A DNA stretch of 64,000 nt from Nibrella viscosa (GTDB lineage Bacteria; Bacteroidota; Bacteroidia; Cytophagales; Spirosomataceae): positions 174,051 through 238,050 of the forward strand of contig NZ_BAABHB010000009.1 in assembly GCF_039541875.1 (NCBI RefSeq), given 5' to 3'. This document shows positions 58,442-64,000 of the stretch, in pieces. The position numbers were made by a program, and so were the translations under genes. The notes under the pieces are model-generated. The model was not told the DNA's origin. It saw only the letters and a program-made list of their open reading frames with translations, and did no database searches. Each line of letters opens with the position of its first letter. The stretch's first letter is position 1.

Positions 58442-59476
58442 TCATTTAAAATTCATGATTACTACTTTACCGTTGATTTCGAAAGTAAACTGCTTGACGA
58501 ACGATATACCCGTTAGCACATTCGCTAAACTTTGATTCTCGTAGCTACCCGAATATTGCCAGGCTTTGTTGGCCTGCGGAAATTTCCCTTTCAGTTCTAT
58601 TTGTACACCATACCAGTTCTCCAGCTTTTCCACAACGTCAGCCAGCGAAGATTTTTTAAAACTTAGCAAGCCGTTTTGCCACCCGAAAACCTCATCCCGA
58701 TCGTAAGGGCTGATGGTAAATGCCTGATTGGTTTCGGTGAACACCAACTGTTCGCCCGGAATCAACCGGGCCGTTTGCCCATTATGCTTACCTCCGATCT
58801 GCCGGATTTCTACAGAACCTGATGCCAGCGATACGGCTATATTGTTTGCATTGCGCCTGTATTTGACATTAAAGGTGGTGCCCAATACCTGCGTCAGAAG
58901 CTGCCCCGACCGGACCATGAATGGTCGTAAACTATCGCGTTTTATCGTAAAATATGCTTCCCCTATGAGTTCAACTTCTCGTTTGTTGCCATAAAAATGG
59001 TCCGGATACGTAATGCGGCTGCCAGAATGGAGATGGATTAGCGACCCATCCTCCAGTCGGACGAGCTTCCTTGCCCCATAGGGAGCGGCCACCTGCAGGA
59101 TCTTCGCGGGTTCCGGCTGCTTTATATGATCCATTCCTGCAAACCTGACCACCAGAAAGATCACTGCGGCCGCAGCAGCGGACCACCAGAGCCACCTTCG
59201 TGGAACTGACGGCGGCTGGGCAGTTGCGGCTGCCTGGTCGGGTTCAGCACTCAATTCTTCCTCCTCAATGGCGCGTAATATTCGTTTCAGGACGTCCGCC
59301 GGATTCATTTCGGTGTCAGAGGCAAGCCCTTCTCCGTTTGTTTCCTGCCAAATCCGGTAAAGATCCTGTTCCTGATCGGCATTTAGATTTTTTGTCTTAA
59401 ACCATTTCAGGACTGCCAGCTCTTCAGCTGGTGTACACGATCCACTGAAATATTTTTCTAACAACTGTGCATCCAT
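58442..59476 (-). CDS. FecR-family anti-sigma factor
   Basis: A 344-residue protein with a cytoplasmic N-terminal helical part (about 1-90), one transmembrane helix (about 95-115, RWLWWSAAAAAVIFLVV), the FecR domain (about 130-230; ARKLVRLEDGSLIHLHSGSRITYP) and a C-terminal DUF4974 domain. It holds a FecI-type sigma factor and is released by signals from the SusC STN domain. No sigma gene is adjacent; a candidate lies at 49030-49644. It heads the SusCD operon. Confidence 0.93.
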   Translation of the reverse strand: MDAQLLEKYFSGSCTPAEELAVLKWFKTKNLNADQEQDLYRIWQETNGEGLASDTEMNPADVLKRILRAIEEEELSAEPDQAAATAQPPSVPRRWLWWSAAAAAVIFLVVRFAGMDHIKQPEPAKILQVAAPYGARKLVRLEDGSLIHLHSGSRITYPDHFYGNKREVELIGEAYFTIKRDSLRPFMVRSGQLLTQVLGTTFNVKYRRNANNIAVSLASGSVEIRQIGGKHNGQTARLIPGEQLVFTETNQAFTISPYDRDEVFGWQNGLLSFKKSSLADVVEKLENWYGVQIELKGKFPQANKAWQYSGSYENQSLANVLTGISFVKQFTFEINGKVVIMNFK

Positions 59477-59565
59477 GGGCTCACAACGCGCTTATACACC
59501 CATTACACTTGAGCGCGTATCACCACCACTTCCAGGTCAAAAAAATCGTTGAATTTTTAAATTAT

Positions 59566-61842
59566 TTACTGCCGGTCCACCACCGCAACGGCTACCATGT
59601 TAAAAATCTCCCGTACGGTACTGCCTAACTGCAGCACATGAATGGGCTTTTTAAGGCCCATCAGCACCGGCCCGATCTTTTCAATCTGAGCTATTTCTTT
59701 CAACAGATTATAGGCAATGTTCGAGGATGCCAGATTGGGGAAAATTAAGGTATTCGCCGGTGAGTCAGCCAGGGGTGAGAAGGGATAGGTTTCTTTCATC
59801 AGTTTCTGGTTGAACGGCAGGTGTGCCTGCATTTCGCCGTCAACCAAAAGATCCGGCCGTTTGGTTTGTAGCAAGGTTACGGCCTTCTGCATCTTTAGCG
59901 CATCGTCACCGGCGGCACTGCCGAAGTTGGAGTACGAGAGAAAGGCTATTCTTGGCTCTACGCCCAACCGCTTCACTTCACCGGCGGTAATCTCCGCGAT
60001 CTCAACCAGTTCTTCAGCCGTAGGGCTGAAGTTTACCGTAGTATCGGCCAGAAAAATAGGCCCAAAGCGGCTCATCAGAATATACATACCGACTATTTTC
60101 TGAATACCTTCCTGGCGACCCACTACCTGGATGGCGGGCCGGAGGGTCTGCGGATAGTTTCGGGTTAAGCCGGATATAAGCACATCGGCTTCTCCGGCTT
60201 CGACCATAGCGGCTCCGTAATAATTCCGGTGCAGCATTAATCCGCAGGCATCTGTCCAGATTATCCCCTTCCGTTTTCGTTTCCGGTACAGAATTTCAGC
60301 ATAAGCGTGTACCGTTTGCTGTTGTTCTGGTGCGCGGGGATCAATAATCTGTACGCCCTCTATAACCAGTTTATTATCCCGGATTATTTCCGTAATTCGG
60401 GCGACGTTTCCCAGCAGTATCGGCACGGCGATCTGCTGCTCCAGCACTTCCTGCACGGCCCGAAGCACCGTTAGATTTTCGCCGTCGGTAAACACAACCC
60501 GCTTGGGCATTCGTTTTGCCTGTTGGATGATTCCTCGAATCAGAGAATTGTCGAGTCCGATACGCCTGGATAACTGATGCTGATAGGCATCCCAATCGGT
60601 GATAGGCAGGCGGGCCACTCCTGTTTCCATAGCAGCTTTGGCAACTGCCGGCGCTACGGTGGTCAAAAGCCGGGGATCCGTTGGTTTCGGTAAAATATAC
60701 TGGCGACCAAAGGTCAGCTTCTTTTCCCCATAGGCCATATGCACACTATCGGGCACCGGCTTCTTGGCCAGACAAGCCAGCGCCTGCACCGCTGCCAACT
60801 TCATGGCTTCGTTTATTTCGGTAGCCCGGACATCCAGGGCTCCCCTGAAGATATACGGAAAACCAAGCACGTTGTTGACCTGATTGGGGTAATCAGACCG
60901 GCCGGTTGCCATAATAACGTCGGGGCGGACCGTCATAGCTTCCTCATAGGAAATTTCAGGAACGGGATTGGCCATGGCAAATACAATGGGGTTATCGGTC
61001 ATGGACCGGATCATTCCCGGACTGACAATATTACCCACAGAAAGCCCCAAAAATACGTCTGCGCCCTGTAAAGCCTCGGTCAGGCTCCAATCAGGCGGTA
61101 GACTGGCGGTCGTATACTTATATTGGTTGTGGATCAGATCGGTCCGGCTGCTGTGTAATAAGCCTGCCTTGTCAAAGACCGTTACATGCTCTTTTTTAAC
61201 GCCCAGCGCTACATACAGATCAAGACAGGCGATAGCCGCAGCCCCTGCACCGCTGACTACCAGGCGTATCTGGCCAATATCTTTACCCGTAATTGCAAGC
61301 GCGTTTAACAGGGCGGCTGCGCTGGTAATAGCCGTACCGTGCTGGTCATCGTGCATGACCGGAATAGACAGCTCCTTCCGGAGTCGTTCTTCAATCTGAA
61401 AACAGGCGGGAGCTGCTATGTCCTCCAGGTTTATACCCCCAAACGTAGGCTCAAGAATTTTAACGGTCCGAACAAACTCGTCAATATCTTTCGTGTTTAA
61501 CTCGATATCAAACGCATCGATATCCGCATAAATCTTAAACAACAGGCTTTTCCCTTCCATCACGGGCTTAGACGCGCCCGGACCAATGTCCCCTAACCCC
61601 AGCACGGCGGTGCCGTTGGTTATAACCGCTACCAGGTTCCCCTTGGCGGTATAGTCGTAAATCTTTTCGGGAGAGACGGCTATTTCCAAACACGGTTCAG
61701 CTACACCCGGTGAATAAGCAAGAGAAAGATCGCGCTGGTTCAGGGTTTCTTTCGTTGGTAATACCTCGATTTTGCCAGGCCGTCCTTTGGCATGGTAATA
61801 CAGCGCATCTTCCCGAAGCTTTTGCGAATTCATCTCCTGCAT
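59566..61842 (-). CDS. maeB: NADP-type malic enzyme fused to phosphotransacetylase domain
   Basis: A 758-residue bifunctional protein. The N-terminal malic enzyme (about 1-420) has the malate-binding core (VLGLGDIGPGASKPVMEGK and HDDQHGTAI) and a nucleotide fold near VSGAGAAAIACLD. The C-terminal part (about 430-758) is a phosphate acetyltransferase-like domain, which in MaeB proteins usually binds acetyl-CoA or other effectors rather than catalysing. It turns malate into pyruvate with NADP. It follows malate synthase by 22 bases, so glyoxylate plus acetyl-CoA could pass through malate to pyruvate. Confidence 0.94.
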   Translation of the reverse strand: MQEMNSQKLREDALYYHAKGRPGKIEVLPTKETLNQRDLSLAYSPGVAEPCLEIAVSPEKIYDYTAKGNLVAVITNGTAVLGLGDIGPGASKPVMEGKSLLFKIYADIDAFDIELNTKDIDEFVRTVKILEPTFGGINLEDIAAPACFQIEERLRKELSIPVMHDDQHGTAITSAAALLNALAITGKDIGQIRLVVSGAGAAAIACLDLYVALGVKKEHVTVFDKAGLLHSSRTDLIHNQYKYTTASLPPDWSLTEALQGADVFLGLSVGNIVSPGMIRSMTDNPIVFAMANPVPEISYEEAMTVRPDVIMATGRSDYPNQVNNVLGFPYIFRGALDVRATEINEAMKLAAVQALACLAKKPVPDSVHMAYGEKKLTFGRQYILPKPTDPRLLTTVAPAVAKAAMETGVARLPITDWDAYQHQLSRRIGLDNSLIRGIIQQAKRMPKRVVFTDGENLTVLRAVQEVLEQQIAVPILLGNVARITEIIRDNKLVIEGVQIIDPRAPEQQQTVHAYAEILYRKRKRKGIIWTDACGLMLHRNYYGAAMVEAGEADVLISGLTRNYPQTLRPAIQVVGRQEGIQKIVGMYILMSRFGPIFLADTTVNFSPTAEELVEIAEITAGEVKRLGVEPRIAFLSYSNFGSAAGDDALKMQKAVTLLQTKRPDLLVDGEMQAHLPFNQKLMKETYPFSPLADSPANTLIFPNLASSNIAYNLLKEIAQIEKIGPVLMGLKKPIHVLQLGSTVREIFNMVAVAVVDRQ

Positions 61843-61864
61843 GATTAAGGGGAGCCTTGCACGA

Positions 61865-63793
61865 TTATAACGAGGTAGCCTGCAGGGGTATTCCTGTGAT
61901 CCGGTCAGCTGGTTTGAAGTCCAGGTTCTCGGTAATGCGTTTGCCGTCCTGCATCAGCGTCTCCATATACAGGCTGATTCGCCGGGTGGCCTCGGCCAGA
62001 TCCCCGTTGTTGAGGTTGATGTTCAACAGGTCGATGAACCACGGCGGCTTTACCCCACTCAGAATGTAGGTATCGGCTATAGCTCGCGCAATGGGCAGCG
62101 TGGTGGTCTTGGAAGAGTCGAACACGTCTTTGCCGGATGCCTGCAAGAGCTTATCGTACTCCTCCTCCAGCAGCCGGCGGTACAGCGACTCGGTAAAGAC
62201 ATCCCCCGCCTGAACGCCGGTGGCCGGGTCGGCTTCCGTCAGCCGGGCCCCTTTGTGCAGCCACTCCCACAAGATGCTCAGCCGGATCTCGCCCGTGGCC
62301 ATGTCTTCCATCAGGTACAGTATATCGTCGTTGCCGAAGAAGTCGGCCGGCTTCAGGGCGGCTGCCTGCATCCCCTGACCAAAGGCGTTGCCGTACTGTA
62401 GGGCCACACTCAACAGGTTACGCGCTCCCCGAATGTCTCGGGGGGCCGGCTCCAGCTGGAGCAGCCCGTCGGCATCGGCCTGGGTATAGGTCAGTGGGGG
62501 GAACTGGCGGCCCAACTGATTAGCCTCACCCACTTTCTCCCAGACCGGCCGCACAATATGCACCATCTTCCAGTGAGCTACCCATTTGCCGCTGGCCCCT
62601 TCGCGCTGCTCCCGCTCGGCACCGGCCAGGGCTTTGGCCATGCTGGCCGCTACGCCTTCTGCGGAGCCGACGGGTATGTTGGGCTCCATGCCCCCCTGCC
62701 AGAGTGCAAAGTTCCCATTACGGTCGGGCGTGTTCACCGCCCGGCGAACCCGGTCCTCGTAGTTACGCATGTAGCCGTAGGTCATGGTGATGGCCTCGAT
62801 GTTGGGGTTGATGAAGCCTGTGTCCCAGGCCATTGCATCCGACACGCTGTTGATGTAATCCCAGCGGCCGGTGTTGTACCCCACGAAGTGCTTACCTAAG
62901 GCCGCCCGGATCTCCATGAGCTGATAGGTGGCTTCCAGTTGCTCCACCAGCACGTACACTCGGATGGTGCCCTCTGCCAGGCCCAGGTGCTGCTCCAGAG
63001 CCGTCAGCAGCTCGTTCCACAGGGCCGCTTCGCCGGCGGTCTGGATCTTGGGCAGGTAGAGCACCACCGAGGAGCCGGCCTGTTGCAGAGCCCGGTAGTT
63101 GTTGGTTACGTACAGCGTCAGATCCACCAGGGAAGCCGCCATCGCCACACCTTCGGCATCACGGATGTGGCGGTCGTCGAGGTGCAGGCCACGGGCGCGG
63201 AAGATTTTAGTGGTGACGTCGAGTTGTGCCTGCCAGTCGGCAATGATCTCGCGGCCCAGAAAGCCTCGTGCCCAGGTGTTCATTTCGCCGGCCACCTGCT
63301 CGGCTACCTTCAGGAACAAGGGGTCGCGGTGAATGGCGAGTTTGAGGTTGCGCTGGTTGTCGAGGGACATGGTGGAAATCTGCCCCAGGGCATCTTCGCC
63401 GTCAAACATCCAGCCGTCGGCCCCGGAGAGCAGGGCGTAGGCCACGTTGCGGATGCTGTTTTCGAGGGGAGCGTTGGGTTTGGCGGCCGGACCGGTACCC
63501 TGAATCCACTGGCGCTGCAAATCGGGGGGGATCAGGGCGCCGTCGAAGTTGCCGTCGCGGGCATCCTGCACGCGGATCTGGGTGTGGGGTATGTAGCGCT
63601 GCGGGTCCAGAAAAGGAATGCGCTGGTTGAGCCGCCGGCGTTCGGCCCGGCGGTGCAGGCGTTCGGTCATGGCGGCTTTGATGCGCTGGTTGAAGGGGGC
63701 CATAGCAGCTAAAGCAGCCAGGGCTTCCGGCGTATACACATCAGCATAAGTCTGGTTCAGGTTATCGCGGATGGTGAAGGCAAAATCAATCAT
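61865..63793 (-). CDS. aceB: Malate synthase family protein
   Basis: A 642-residue member of the malate synthase A-type barrel family. Conserved pieces are NTGRWDYINS (catalytic Arg), WMFDGEDA, VYVLVEQLEATYQLMEI and AITMTYGYMRNYE with GGMEPNIP. It is longer than the usual 530 or so residues, with extra N-terminal sequence. It would condense glyoxylate and acetyl-CoA to malate in the glyoxylate shunt. The isocitrate lyase gene is not in the window. Because MFDGEDA differs from the common MVDFEDS, a related aldolase role is possible. Its stop precedes the malic enzyme gene. Confidence 0.78.
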   Translation of the reverse strand: MIDFAFTIRDNLNQTYADVYTPEALAALAAMAPFNQRIKAAMTERLHRRAERRRLNQRIPFLDPQRYIPHTQIRVQDARDGNFDGALIPPDLQRQWIQGTGPAAKPNAPLENSIRNVAYALLSGADGWMFDGEDALGQISTMSLDNQRNLKLAIHRDPLFLKVAEQVAGEMNTWARGFLGREIIADWQAQLDVTTKIFRARGLHLDDRHIRDAEGVAMAASLVDLTLYVTNNYRALQQAGSSVVLYLPKIQTAGEAALWNELLTALEQHLGLAEGTIRVYVLVEQLEATYQLMEIRAALGKHFVGYNTGRWDYINSVSDAMAWDTGFINPNIEAITMTYGYMRNYEDRVRRAVNTPDRNGNFALWQGGMEPNIPVGSAEGVAASMAKALAGAEREQREGASGKWVAHWKMVHIVRPVWEKVGEANQLGRQFPPLTYTQADADGLLQLEPAPRDIRGARNLLSVALQYGNAFGQGMQAAALKPADFFGNDDILYLMEDMATGEIRLSILWEWLHKGARLTEADPATGVQAGDVFTESLYRRLLEEEYDKLLQASGKDVFDSSKTTTLPIARAIADTYILSGVKPPWFIDLLNINLNNGDLAEATRRISLYMETLMQDGKRITENLDFKPADRITGIPLQATSL

Positions 63794-63819
63794 GTTGGAA
63801 AAGAAGTAATGAGTGTGAG

Positions 63820-64000
63820 TTATTGAACAACAACGGGATCTTTGACCTGCTTTCGGTTGAGCAGGTAAACGGCTAAGGCCAGCAACAGCAGCACGCCGGT
63901 GAGCAGCAGCAGGTAGGCAAAACCGGTGGTCAGGTCGGTGGCTATGCTTTTGGCCGCTGTCTCGACCAGGCTGTAAGTGGGGATAATCCAGGTGATGACA
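63820..64000 (-). CDS. C-terminus of a membrane protein
   Basis: The frame is open to the right edge and ends at a TAA at 63820-63822. The visible 60 residues contain one long hydrophobic segment (FAYLLLLTGVLLLLALAVYLL) followed by a short charged tail (NRKQVKDPVVVQ). It precedes the malate synthase gene by 26 bases on the same strand, so it may be the first gene of that operon, perhaps a transporter. The family cannot be recognised from this piece. Confidence 0.6.
   Translation of the reverse strand, partial: VITWIIPTYSLVETAAKSIATDLTTGFAYLLLLTGVLLLLALAVYLLNRKQVKDPVVVQ

Overview
The window looks like chromosomal DNA of a Bacteroidota bacterium of the order Cytophagales (Spirosoma-like). Grounds: a PorU/PorV type IX secretion pair, a SusC/SusD locus with a FecR anti-sigma factor, TAnnTTTG-type promoters, almost no Shine-Dalgarno sites, moderately high GC, and a rhodopsin beside carotenoid genes. 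The genus is inference. I found no rRNA or tRNA genes, CRISPR array, prophage or transposase gene.

Layout. 1-8.8 kb: end of a leucine-rich-repeat gene, two tandem paralogues of a giant haem-binding PSCyt1/DUF1549/LamG/DUF1553 protein, and a Tat-exported DUF1501 protein. 8.9-13.4 kb: an MscS channel, convergent exbB-exbD, an AlkB-type membrane hydroxylase and a quinone-reductase-like enzyme. 13.5-20.2 kb: glycerol facilitator glpF, a GNAT protein, an NTE-like patatin lipase, a decayed OmpA-domain gene, glycerol kinase glpK and a DnaQ-like exonuclease. 20.3-25.6 kb: nuoKLMN with its own promoter. 25.7-34.2 kb: GtrA-like protein, small Thr-rich lipoprotein, SprT-like protein, porU, porV, a non-catalytic M16 protein and plsY. 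34.4-41.7 kb: M20 dipeptidase, exported protein, purB, proC, a TlpA-like thioredoxin and gatB.

41.9-46.0 kb is the most interesting part: a proton-pumping rhodopsin, crtB, crtI and an ECF sigma factor, all on the minus strand. The rhodopsin has the DTE pump motif and a glycine in place of the bulky Trp138 of bacteriorhodopsin. That glycine opens the retinal pocket in xanthorhodopsin so that a carotenoid antenna can dock. Carotenoid genes lie next to it, and a perfect 10-bp dyad sits upstream of it.

46.4-59.5 kb: a TonB-dependent receptor, a FecI-like sigma factor, then a minus-strand operon reading FecR, SusC with STN domain, SusD, two tandem Tat-exported enolase-superfamily enzymes and a Tat-exported Dabb protein. 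This looks like a nutrient-uptake locus for an acid sugar or uronate-like substrate (inference). 59.6-64 kb: a malic enzyme-phosphotransacetylase fusion, malate synthase and the tail of a membrane protein, fitting C2/acetate-linked metabolism.

Non-coding signals include intrinsic terminators, several promoters, and two copies of a REP-doublet-like element (each arm itself a palindrome) right after glpK and purB.
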